A DNA stretch of 14,058 nucleotides from DAOUKH01 sp034420775. Its GTDB lineage: Bacteria; Chloroflexota; Dehalococcoidia; SHYB01. Shown here piece after piece: positions 1 through 6,652 of the stretch. Both the position numbers and the translations under genes were made by a program. The notes under the pieces were generated by a model that searched no databases, was not told the origin of the DNA, and worked only from the letters and a program-made list of their open reading frames with translations. The stretch is taken from NCBI GenBank assembly GCA_034420775.1, contig DAOUKZ010000260.1:1-14058 (forward strand), written 5' to 3'. Numbering within the stretch: position 1 is the stretch's first letter; each line of letters begins with the position of its first letter.

Positions 1-134
1 ATCATCACCGAGAGGTCGACGCCGTCGTCCCGCCGCACGGGAGCGCGGTCCTTGGCGAGTCGCCAGTCGTAGCGGTCGATGTCCTGACCGTGGCGGCGCA
101 GCGGGTATTCGAGGTGTTCCTGCGGGAGGCTCAT
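1..134 (-). CDS. Polysaccharide deacetylase/PuuE-like protein, N-terminal fragment
   Basis: Only the first 44 codons are in the window; the gene continues off the left edge. The ATG is at 134-132 and overlaps the TGA of the preceding deacetylase gene in an ATGA, so translation is probably coupled. The visible peptide starts MSLPQEHLEYPLRRHGQDID and continues with YDWRLAKDRAPVRRDDG. I recognise this as the usual start of PuuE-type members of the polysaccharide deacetylase family, in which a tyrosine/tryptophan-rich segment and 'RAP...W/R-DG' precede the first strand of the NodB-like barrel. Such proteins hydrolyse small amides or ureides (PuuE is a metal-independent allantoinase) rather than polysaccharide. 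It is the third gene of a minus-strand operon. Assignment rests on a short N-terminus and on the neighbouring family member, so confidence is moderate. Confidence 0.55.
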   Translation of the reverse strand, partial: MSLPQEHLEYPLRRHGQDIDRYDWRLAKDRAPVRRDDGVDLSVM

Positions 135-1084
135 GCCGCCGCCTCCGGCGCGAATCCGGCCCCGCCGGTCGCGAGCCCCCGGCCCGCGACGTCGGCCAGC
201 GTCTGCTCCCAGTAGCGCTCGCGGTAGTAGGCGGCGATCTCCACCGCCGTCGTGATCCACACGTCGTCCCGGTTGGCGTCGGCGTGTTTGAGCGCCTCCT
301 CGAAGGCCCGCAGACGGTGCGGCTGCGCCACGAGATAGGCGTGCAGCGGGATGCACATCACCGTGCCGGACTCCTCGCCTTCCTCAAGGAGTTGGTCGAG
401 CTGGCGCTTCAGCGCGTCGCCGTAGCGCCACGGGTCCATCGCCAACGCGCCGTAGGTGATGACGTCGTTCACCTCCAGCGAGTAGGGCATGGAGATCAGC
501 TTGCCCGACTTCGTCTTGATCGGCTGCGGCTGGTCGTCCTGGAAGAGGTCGCAGGTGTACCAGAAGTCGTACTCCGCAATGAGGTCGAGCGTGCGCTCGG
601 TGTGCGTCAGCGCGGGTGCGAGGTAGCCCCGGATGCGTTGCCCCGTCGCCGCCTCGACGGTGCGGATCGAGTCTTCGAGCACCGCCCGCTCCTGCGCCTC
701 GTCCATCTCGTAGGAGTAGCGCGTGTTGTAGATGCCGTGCGAGAAAAACTCCCAGTCGCGCTCGTTGCAAGCCTCGATGATCTCGGGGCAGTGGTCGCAC
801 ATCGCCACGTTCAGGCTGATCGAGCCGCGGACGCCGTACTTGTCCATCAGCTCCATGAGCCGCCAGTGGCCGACGCGGTTGCCGTAGTCTCGCTGCGAGT
901 AGCCCACCACGTCCGGCGACGGGCGCGGCCAGCCGGGGCGCTTGGGATTGCGCGGCGGGTTGAACTCGTAGTACTCGATGTTCGGCGCGACCCAGAAGGC
1001 CAGCTTCTTCCCGTCCGGCCACACGATCTTGGGCCGGTCGCGGTAGGGCCAGTAGTCGTAGAGGTTCGGGTCGCCGGCGATCAT
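131..1084 (-). CDS. Polysaccharide deacetylase family protein (PuuE/allantoinase-like)
   Basis: The product has 317 residues, taken from the ATG at 1084-1082, which overlaps the stop of the isochorismatase gene as ATGA. An open frame extends further upstream, but that part is arginine-rich read-through of the neighbouring gene in the wrong frame. The protein starts MIAGDPNLYDYWPYRDRPKI and fits the NodB-like fold: strand 1 at about 28-40 (FWVAPNIEYYEF), 'YGNRVGHWRLMELMDKYGVRGSISLN' at 67-92, 'FFSHGIYNTR' at 113-122 and 'IPLHAYLVAQPHR' at 245-257. The Asp-Asp pair of metal-dependent chitin/peptidoglycan deacetylases is missing, while H116, H248 and H256 remain. This resembles the PuuE type, which acts on small cyclic ureides such as allantoin. 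No signal peptide is visible, so a cytoplasmic enzyme is expected. Substrate is unknown. The operon partners (an amidase and a second deacetylase) support amide or ureide catabolism. Confidence 0.82.
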   Translation of the reverse strand: MIAGDPNLYDYWPYRDRPKIVWPDGKKLAFWVAPNIEYYEFNPPRNPKRPGWPRPSPDVVGYSQRDYGNRVGHWRLMELMDKYGVRGSISLNVAMCDHCPEIIEACNERDWEFFSHGIYNTRYSYEMDEAQERAVLEDSIRTVEAATGQRIRGYLAPALTHTERTLDLIAEYDFWYTCDLFQDDQPQPIKTKSGKLISMPYSLEVNDVITYGALAMDPWRYGDALKRQLDQLLEEGEESGTVMCIPLHAYLVAQPHRLRAFEEALKHADANRDDVWITTAVEIAAYYRERYWEQTLADVAGRGLATGGAGFAPEAAA

Positions 1085-1776
1085 GCCGTGCCCTCGTAGG
1101 CCTCGACCCACGCCATGACCTCGTCGATTCCTATGACGTCGGCGTACTTCAGCGCCAGATCGGTGAGGTTGGCGTAGTGGTAGCTCTCGTGCTTGTCCGC
1201 GACGCACTCCTTGGGAACGATCGTGCGGTAGCCGTGGGAGAGCGAGTCGACGGCGGTGGCGCGGACGCAGCCGGAGGTCGACCCGCCGGTGACGACGATC
1301 GTGTCCACCTTGTGCCACGTCAGGAAGCTCGACAGCGGCGTCTCGAAGAACGCCGAGGGCATCCGCTTCGTGTAGACCGCGTCGACCTCCTCGTCGATTT
1401 CCAGCCGTTCGTCGAAGCGGTGCCGGTCCGAGCCGTACTTGATGTTCTGCAGGCTGTCCGGGGTGTCGCTGCGGGTTCCCCAGACGCCGGCGTCGCTCGC
1501 GTTGGGCATGTAGGCGACGTGCGTCCAGACGACGGGCAGCCCCTTGGCTCGGGCCGCGTTCGACAGGTCGCGCATGTAGTCCATCTGCTTGGGGTCGGCG
1601 ACGTACCCGGTGTTGGGATAGAGGTCGGGGCGGGTGTACGTCTTCTGCGGGTCCACGTTCACCACCGCCAGCTTCTCCCCGAAGCCGAAGCGCGCCCGCG
1701 CCGGATTGGCCAGCACCTCTTCGAAAAGCTCCCGGGCCGTCTTCTCCGTCCGGACCATGGTGGACTCAGTGCTCAT
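1081..1776 (-). CDS. Isochorismatase-family cysteine amidohydrolase (N-carbamoylsarcosine amidase-like)
   Basis: The product has 231 residues and starts at the ATG at 1776-1774, with AGGAG at 1788-1784 seven bases upstream. The isochorismatase-like Asp-Lys-Cys triad is visible: D42 in 'AVVNVDPQ', K137 in 'VYTKRMPSAFF' and C170 in 'VTGGSTSGCVRATA'. The Gly-Ser-Thr before C170 matches the cis-peptide region of the family. Spacing of the triad is close to that of N-carbamoylsarcosine amidohydrolase (about 95 and 33 residues), and the 'SGCVRATAVDSLSHGYRTIVP' block is typical of carbamoyl-amide hydrolases such as RutB. The expected reaction is release of ammonia (and CO2 from carbamoyl substrates) from a small amide in the cytoplasm. 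It is the first gene of the minus-strand operon and overlaps the deacetylase by four bases. The exact substrate cannot be read from sequence. Confidence 0.88.
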   Translation of the reverse strand: MSTESTMVRTEKTARELFEEVLANPARARFGFGEKLAVVNVDPQKTYTRPDLYPNTGYVADPKQMDYMRDLSNAARAKGLPVVWTHVAYMPNASDAGVWGTRSDTPDSLQNIKYGSDRHRFDERLEIDEEVDAVYTKRMPSAFFETPLSSFLTWHKVDTIVVTGGSTSGCVRATAVDSLSHGYRTIVPKECVADKHESYHYANLTDLALKYADVIGIDEVMAWVEAYEGTA

Positions 1777-1783
1777 CGCATTT

Positions 1784-1788
1784 CTCCT
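1784..1788 (-). promoter_or_regulatory. Shine-Dalgarno site of the isochorismatase gene
   Basis: AGGAG on the minus strand, seven bases before the ATG at 1776. It supports this start over the internal Met7 codon. Confidence 0.75.
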
Positions 1789-1825
1789 ACTGGCCTTCCT
1801 GTTCTGCGTTGCGGCGGACGGGCCG

Positions 1826-1831
1826 ATTATA
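1826..1831 (-). promoter_or_regulatory. Candidate -10 box for the minus-strand isochorismatase operon
   Basis: A perfect TATAAT on the minus strand in otherwise GC-rich sequence, with 49 bases between it and the ATG at 1776. No convincing TTGACA-like hexamer is found 16-18 bases upstream. The place where one would lie (about 1849-1854) overlaps the -35 position of the divergent promoter. Confidence 0.6.
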
Positions 1832-1860
1832 GCGCCGCGTTCCTACCATGAACCGCGCGC
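1832..1860. promoter_or_regulatory. Imperfect inverted repeat between divergent -10 boxes, possible operator
   Basis: Arms 1832-1842 (gcgccgcgttc) and 1850-1860 (gaaccgcgcgc) match at 8 of 11 positions as an inverted repeat, including a perfect GTTC/GAAC core with a 7-base spacer. It lies between the two opposing TATAAT boxes, where the -35 region of both promoters would be. A bound regulator could control both operons, but GC-rich repeats arise easily by chance and no regulator gene is in the window. Confidence 0.3.
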
Positions 1861-1870
1861 CGCGACAGTG

Positions 1871-1876
1871 TATAAT
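1871..1876 (+). promoter_or_regulatory. Candidate -10 box for the plus-strand amidohydrolase operon
   Basis: A perfect TATAAT with 45 bases between it and the ATG at 1922, implying a leader of roughly 40 bases. No clear -35 hexamer is present. Together with the TATAAT on the other strand at 1826-1831 it makes a back-to-back promoter pair. Confidence 0.6.
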
Positions 1877-1921
1877 CCCTAGCGATCCGATTTTCTACAG
1901 CAGGCGCTTGGAGGCAAGCCT

Positions 1922-3067
1922 ATGGGCGCGACGAAGATCATCTCGTCTGATTCCCACGTTATTGAGCCCCCCGACCTCTGGCAGGAACGGATGCCGAAGT
2001 CCTTCGGCGACCGCGTTCCCCGGCTTGGCAAGGGCGAGGAGTCCGGCGCCGACGACTTCTACGTCGACGGCCGCCCCATCGGCGTGCTGATCCGAAGCCT
2101 GACCGACGCGGGCTCGCGCTTCGAGGACCCAGAAGGCATCCGCCTCGAGGGCGGGATCGACGAGGTCCGCGCCGGCGCCTGGAAGTCCGGGCCGCGGCTC
2201 AAGGACATGGACTTCGACGGCATCTACTCAGACCTGCTCTATCCGTCAATCATTCTCAACTTCTGGAGCGGCGTGGCCGACTCGGAGCTGCTGCGCGGCA
2301 TCTTCGTCGCCTACAACGAGTGGCTCGGCGAGTTCTGCTCCGAGAACCCCGACCGCCTCAAGGGCGTCGCCCAGATCCTCATCGACGGGGACGTCCAGGC
2401 TGGCATCCGCGACCTCACCCAGGCGGCGAAGTCGAACATGGGCGGCGCGATGATCAGCGTCTTCCCTCGCGCCGGCGAGGAATACACCGACCCGATGTAC
2501 GACCCGTTCTGGGCCGCCGCCGAGGAGATCGGCCTGCCCCTCAGCCTCCACATCGGCACCGGCCGCGCCGCCGAGGGCGCCATCGGCGACAACAAGATGA
2601 TCAAGATCGCCGCCACCGGCGCGCTCCGCACCAACATCGAGTACTGGGTGCGGATGTCCCTCTGCAACCTCATCTACGCCGGCGTGCTCGACCGCTTCCC
2701 CAAGCTGCAATTCGTCCAGCTCGAACATGAGCTCTCCTGGATCCCCTTCTTCATCGACCGCATGGAGTGGTGCTACCGCGAGCGGCCGCAGCTCACTCCC
2801 TACCGCTTCAAGGACGGCGCCACGCCCCGCGACCTCATGCGCCGCCAGGTCTTCCACAGCTTCCAGGAAGACGGCCTCGGCATCCAGCAGCGCGACATCA
2901 TCGGCGTCGACAATCTTATGTGGGGTTCCGACTACCCCCACGTCGAATCGACCTTCCCCAAGTCGCGGGAAATCCTCGACGACATCCTCTCCGTCTGCTC
3001 CGAGGAGGAAAAAGAGAAGATCGTCGCCGGAAACGCCGCCCGGATCTACGACATCTCGTTCAACTAG
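1922..3067 (+). CDS. Metal-dependent amidohydrolase, ACMSD-type (Amidohydro_2), copy 1
   Basis: The product has 381 residues; ATG at 1922 with GGAGG at 1910-1914, seven bases upstream. The fold is the TIM-barrel amidohydrolase_2 family (ACMSD, gamma-resorcylate and related decarboxylases or hydrolases). Probable metal and catalytic residues are D10 and H12 ('SSDSHVIEPPDLW', a D-x-H version of the usual H-x-H), H210 ('LSLHIGTG'), E268/E270 ('QLEHELSW') and D337 with H340 ('MWGSDYPHVESTFP'). Members hydrolyse or decarboxylate small aromatic or cyclic carboxylates in the cytoplasm; the substrate here is unknown. It is the first gene of a three-gene plus-strand operon, with a paralogue 60 bases downstream, and is divergent from the amidase/deacetylase operon. 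The family is confident; hydrolase versus decarboxylase is open. Confidence 0.88.
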   Translation: MGATKIISSDSHVIEPPDLWQERMPKSFGDRVPRLGKGEESGADDFYVDGRPIGVLIRSLTDAGSRFEDPEGIRLEGGIDEVRAGAWKSGPRLKDMDFDGIYSDLLYPSIILNFWSGVADSELLRGIFVAYNEWLGEFCSENPDRLKGVAQILIDGDVQAGIRDLTQAAKSNMGGAMISVFPRAGEEYTDPMYDPFWAAAEEIGLPLSLHIGTGRAAEGAIGDNKMIKIAATGALRTNIEYWVRMSLCNLIYAGVLDRFPKLQFVQLEHELSWIPFFIDRMEWCYRERPQLTPYRFKDGATPRDLMRRQVFHSFQEDGLGIQQRDIIGVDNLMWGSDYPHVESTFPKSREILDDILSVCSEEEKEKIVAGNAARIYDISFN

Positions 3068-3127
3068 CCCGCGGGCCCCTCAAGACGACAAAGGAAAGCC
3101 AGACGCAATAAGGAGAGGACGGAATCG

Positions 3128-4279
3128 ATGGCCACACAGACCAAGGTCATGTTGATGTCGGCGGACAACCACATCGTGGAGCCTCCCGACCTGTGGACCA
3201 GCCGTATCGAGAAGAAGTTCCGCGACCGTGCGCCCCACGTCGTGCAGGGCGACGACCACGATTGGTGGTACGTCGAGGGCGACCAGTGCCTCGGTTCGAT
3301 GGGTAACACCACCAACGCCGGCGCGCGTTTCCGCACCGACAAGCCCCACGAGATACCGGCCGAGGGCCGCTGGGAGAGCGTGCTCCCCGGCGCCTACGAC
3401 CCGCACGAGGCCATCAAGGACATGGACATGGACGGCGTCTTCGGCGGCGTCATCTTCCCTACCCTCTGCGTCGGCGGCGTGTGGCGTACCGAGGACTCGG
3501 AGCTCCTCTCCGCGATCTGCCGGGCCTACAACGACTGGATCGCCGAGTTCTGCAAGCCCTATCCCGACCGGCTGAAGGGCGCCGCCATGATCAACGTGGA
3601 CAACATCCCGGAGGCGGTCGAGGAGCTCGAACGGTGCAAGGGTCTGGGGCTGAACTCCGCTTTCATCACCGTCTACCCGAAACACGACCACCAGTACCAC
3701 AACCCGGAGTACGACCCGTTCTGGGACGCCGCGCAGCGCCTCAATATGCCCATCTCGCTGCATTCGGGCTCCGACCGCGAAGTCCTGCCCATGAACCTGT
3801 TCACGAAGGCCGACCCCAACCAGCCCCCGGGCGTCGTCTATTCCACGAACGACTATTGGATCCGCCGCAGCCTGACCTCGATGATCTGGTCGGGCGTCTT
3901 CGAGCGTTTCCCGAACCTGAAAGTCGCCAGCGTCGAGAACGAGGCGGGCTGGGCCGGCCAGTGGCTCTACAAGATGGACCTGCTCCACCGCGACCGGGGC
4001 ATGATGTGGCCGCGATTCAAAGACGACATGAAGCCCAGCGACTTCTTCCACCGGAACTGCGCCATCGGTTTCCAGGAAGACTGGGTCGCCGTGAGGGTGC
4101 GCCAGGCCATCGGCGTGGAGAACCTGATGTGGGGCTCCGACTACCCCCACACCGAGGGCACCTGGCCCGATTCCCACCGCATCGTCCGCGAGGTCTTCAG
4201 CGACGTCACGGATGAAGAGCTCCACAAGATGACGGTGACCAACGCGGCCAGATTCTTCAACATCGAGCAGCCCAACTAA
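3128..4279 (+). CDS. Metal-dependent amidohydrolase, ACMSD-type (Amidohydro_2), copy 2
   Basis: The product has 383 residues; ATG at 3128 behind an AGGAGAGG stretch at 3111-3118. It is a full-length paralogue of the gene before it: 'SADNHIVEPPDLW' (D13, H15), 'ISLHSGSDRE' (H212), 'SVENEAGW' (E270/E272), 'GFQEDW' and 'MWGSDYPHTEGTWP' (D338, H341) align block for block with copy 1. The region between about 30 and 120 is more divergent and carries 'HDWWYVEGDQCLG', where substrate contacts could differ. No signal peptide or membrane segment is visible. It sits between copy 1 (60-base gap) and the deacylase-like gene (50-base gap to the preferred TTG start) with no promoter of its own that I can see. 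A tandem duplication followed by divergence, or two subunits of one enzyme, are both possible. Confidence 0.88.
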   Translation: MATQTKVMLMSADNHIVEPPDLWTSRIEKKFRDRAPHVVQGDDHDWWYVEGDQCLGSMGNTTNAGARFRTDKPHEIPAEGRWESVLPGAYDPHEAIKDMDMDGVFGGVIFPTLCVGGVWRTEDSELLSAICRAYNDWIAEFCKPYPDRLKGAAMINVDNIPEAVEELERCKGLGLNSAFITVYPKHDHQYHNPEYDPFWDAAQRLNMPISLHSGSDREVLPMNLFTKADPNQPPGVVYSTNDYWIRRSLTSMIWSGVFERFPNLKVASVENEAGWAGQWLYKMDLLHRDRGMMWPRFKDDMKPSDFFHRNCAIGFQEDWVAVRVRQAIGVENLMWGSDYPHTEGTWPDSHRIVREVFSDVTDEELHKMTVTNAARFFNIEQPN

Positions 4280-4314
4280 CCGCGGAAGCGCAAGACGGGC
4301 TGAGGGCAGTGACG

Positions 4315-4322
4315 AAGGAGGT
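4315..4322 (+). promoter_or_regulatory. Strong Shine-Dalgarno site fixing a TTG start
   Basis: AAGGAGGT, close to the full anti-16S complement, ends seven bases before the TTG at 4330. An in-frame GTG at 4309 lies upstream of this site and has only a weak ribosome site, so the TTG is preferred. Confidence 0.8.
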
Positions 4323-4329
4323 CCCCGAG

Positions 4330-6015
4330 TTGGCTGAGTATGACGTGGTGATTCGAGGCGGCACGGTCGTCGAGGCGTCGGGTATTCCCCGCTACGCCGC
4401 CGACGTCGGCATCAAGGACGGCAAGATCGCCAAGATCAGCGGCCGTATTCCCGCGGGCGCTGCCGAGGAGATCGACGCCGGCGGCTGTATCGTCGCCCCC
4501 GGCGCCATCAACCTGCACACCCACTACGACGCCCAACTGAATTGGGACCCCTACGCCACGCTCGACGGCTGGTTCGGCCAAACGACCGTCAGCATCGGCC
4601 AGTGCGGCTTCGGCTTCGCGCCCACCCGCCCCGAAGACCGCGACCTCAACATGCGGATGATGAACCGCATCGAGGCGATCCCTCTCGACTCCATGCGCGC
4701 CGGCATGCGCTGGGACTGGGAGTCCTACCCCGAGTACCTCGACAGCCTCGACCGCCAGGGCCTCGGCATCAACGTCGGCTCGCTCTTCCCCTTCTCGCCA
4801 CTCCGGGGCTACGTCCTCGGCATGATCGAGGCCCGCAACCGGACCTCGGTCACGGAGAAAGAGCTCAATCACATGAAAGAGCTCTTCTACGAGGGCATGA
4901 AGGCGGGCTCCTTCGGCTTCGCCGCCGACCGCAACGAGGAGGACCGCAGCGAGGACGGCTCGGCGATCCCCAGCCACGTCGCCTCCGACGAAGAATACCT
5001 CGCCCTCGCCGAGATCCTCGGCGAGTTCGGCGTCGGTTGGATGGGCTGGACAATCGGCGTCTCGGCCAACCCCGAAAGACAGCAGGACTTGCTGACCCGC
5101 ATGCTGCGCCTCAGCGGCCGCCCTCTCCACGTCGTGCTTGGACACAACCCGGACGGCCCCGAGTGGGTCGAGCGCGCACGCGCCGAAGGGTTGCCCGTCG
5201 CGCCGCAAAAGACACCGATGTTCCCCGAGAGCCGCTTCACCCTCGCCGAGTTCAACCTCTTCGACTACATGCCGAGCTGGGTCGATCCTCTGGTCGGCAC
5301 CTCCGAGGAGCGGAAACGCAAGCTGTCCGACCCCGCCACCCGCGAGGCCATGAAGCGCGACGCCGAAGTGCCGACCTACCTCGGACGCACCGAGTGGAGC
5401 ACCGCCCGCGTCCTCGAGGTCGTCCACGAGCGCAACCACCAGTACGAGGGCAAGACCATCGAGGTCGTCGCCGAAATGATGGGCAAGCACCCCGTCGACG
5501 CCTTCCTCGACCTCGCAATCGACGAGGACCTCAAGACCGAGTTCGCCACCCGCGAGTTCAGCAAGGCTGGCGAGTCCACCGTCGACAAGGGCCTGCTCGA
5601 CCCCTACACCCACATCTCAACGTCCGACGGCGGGGCCCACACCCGCTTCCAGGCCAACGCCCGCTGGCCCGTCGACTTCCTCGCCTACTGGATCCGCGAC
5701 CGCGAGCTGATGACCCTCGAGCAGGCCCACGTCAAGATGAGCGCCTACCCCGCGTGGGTCGCCGGCTACACCGACCGCGGCCAGCTCACCACCGGCAAGG
5801 CCGCCGACATCATGGTCTACAACCTCGACGAGCTCGGCCTCCTCCACGACCCGCCGATCTACTCCAACGACTTCCCCGGCGGCGAGCGCAGGCTCATCCA
5901 AAAGCCCAAGGGCATCCGCTTCATCCTGGTCAACGGCGGCGTGACATTCGTCGAGAACGAATGCACCAACGCCCTGCCCGGCAAGCTCCTCCGCAGCTAC
6001 GACATGGCCCGCTAG
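4330..6015 (+). CDS. N-acyl-D-amino-acid deacylase-like amidohydrolase (Amidohydro_3)
   Basis: The product has 561 residues from the TTG at 4330. It starts MAEYDVVIRGGTVVEASG, the standard beginning of dihydroorotase/D-aminoacylase proteins: a small beta domain at 1-55 that is completed by the C-terminus at about 480-545 ('GKAADIMVYNLDELG'). The barrel holds 'INLHTHYDAQLNWDP' (H63, H65, D67), the D-aminoacylase cysteine in 'TVSIGQCGFGFAP' (C92) and the C-terminal metal or catalytic Asp in 'TSDGGAHTRF' (D433, H437). The usual THxR-type histidine block is replaced by 'GWMGWTIGVSANPE' (about 237-249); H267 or H272 in 'LHVVLGHNP' may stand in for the later ligand. Known members deacylate N-acyl-D-amino acids with zinc. 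It closes the plus-strand operon. The family is clear, but altered ligands mean activity and substrate may differ. Confidence 0.85.
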   Translation: MAEYDVVIRGGTVVEASGIPRYAADVGIKDGKIAKISGRIPAGAAEEIDAGGCIVAPGAINLHTHYDAQLNWDPYATLDGWFGQTTVSIGQCGFGFAPTRPEDRDLNMRMMNRIEAIPLDSMRAGMRWDWESYPEYLDSLDRQGLGINVGSLFPFSPLRGYVLGMIEARNRTSVTEKELNHMKELFYEGMKAGSFGFAADRNEEDRSEDGSAIPSHVASDEEYLALAEILGEFGVGWMGWTIGVSANPERQQDLLTRMLRLSGRPLHVVLGHNPDGPEWVERARAEGLPVAPQKTPMFPESRFTLAEFNLFDYMPSWVDPLVGTSEERKRKLSDPATREAMKRDAEVPTYLGRTEWSTARVLEVVHERNHQYEGKTIEVVAEMMGKHPVDAFLDLAIDEDLKTEFATREFSKAGESTVDKGLLDPYTHISTSDGGAHTRFQANARWPVDFLAYWIRDRELMTLEQAHVKMSAYPAWVAGYTDRGQLTTGKAADIMVYNLDELGLLHDPPIYSNDFPGGERRLIQKPKGIRFILVNGGVTFVENECTNALPGKLLRSYDMAR

Positions 6016-6034
6016 CCGCCGGGCTACGGCGCGA

Positions 6035-6631
6035 TCAACCGCCCCGTAGGTGGCGGATAACCTCGTCGGCCAAGGCCGTAATACCGCGACGGCGCACGGT
6101 GATCACGCGGTCATCGCCCTTGACGGCGAAGGGTTCCGAGACTTTGTGGTTGAGTTCGGTGCTGCCCCAGATCACGATGACCTCGGCCCAGTCCTGGTGG
6201 GACTGACGGTAGCGGCTGGGACGACCCTTTGTTCCTTCGATGAAGCGCCATTCGATTCCCGGCGGCGACTTCTCCTTGATCTCCCGCTCCTTTTTGTCCG
6301 TGCCGCCCACGACGAGGACGCGGAGCTTGTTCGCCTCGGCCATGGCACGGGCCATCTCGGCCAACGCGGCGCGGTCCTTCGAGCCGCCACAGAAGGAGCA
6401 AGCCATCTTCTCCACGAGCAGCGGGGATGTCTTGCCTTTGGCGGCAGCGATGCGGCAATCACCGTCGTTGCAATGCCACTGGAACGACTTCTGGAGGAGC
6501 ACCCGCGCCTGCGCCGACTTCGCGGCGAAGATGTTGACCTTCCGCTCGTTCGCGATCAGGTCGCCGTCGATCAGCACGACCCGCGCCGCTTCTTGCGCCG
6601 CTGTGTCCACGACGCCGAATCCTCGCAGCAT
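6035..6631 (-). CDS. Unknown protein with four-cysteine motif and DUF2325-like Rossmann C-terminus
   Basis: The product has 198 residues from the ATG at 6631-6629. I do not recognise a characterised family. Residues 54-81 carry two cysteine pairs, 'WHCNDGDC' (C54, C59) and 'MACSFC' (C78, C81), a likely zinc site. From about 103 a Rossmann-like unit follows: 'LRVLVVGG', then 'WRFIEGTKGR', 'AEVIVIWGSTELNHKVSEPF' and a final helix, a layout resembling DUF2325; this is a weak, by-eye match. The start is uncertain. GGAG abuts the ATG with no spacing. The frame is open back to the upstream gene's TGA. An ATGA-overlap ATG at 6656 is out of frame by one base, but a CCCC run at 6644-6641 would restore the frame and give MTDNPIAEMLRG. 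It is convergent with the deacylase-like gene (19-base gap) and follows the RHH gene. A nucleic-acid or nucleotide-linked role is only inference. Confidence 0.65.
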   Translation of the reverse strand: MLRGFGVVDTAAQEAARVVLIDGDLIANERKVNIFAAKSAQARVLLQKSFQWHCNDGDCRIAAAKGKTSPLLVEKMACSFCGGSKDRAALAEMARAMAEANKLRVLVVGGTDKKEREIKEKSPPGIEWRFIEGTKGRPSRYRQSHQDWAEVIVIWGSTELNHKVSEPFAVKGDDRVITVRRRGITALADEVIRHLRGG

Positions 6632-6652
6632 CTCCGCGATGGGGATTGTCCG

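Noticed and set aside
3067..3076. GCCCGCGGGC palindrome after amidohydrolase copy 1
   Set aside because: Ten-base GC palindrome without a T-tract or phased partner; likely chance in this base composition.
4276..5613. Long minus-strand open frame opposite the D-aminoacylase-like gene
   Set aside because: It is a codon-periodicity shadow of the high-GC plus-strand gene: Val/Gly/Asp/Leu-rich, no domain, no ribosome site. The same holds for opposite-strand frames at 3080-4225, 2246-2941, 284-1099 and 7680-8876.
6013..6026. TAGCC-GCCG-GGCTA hairpin between convergent genes as a terminator
   Set aside because: Only five base pairs and no T-tract on either strand.
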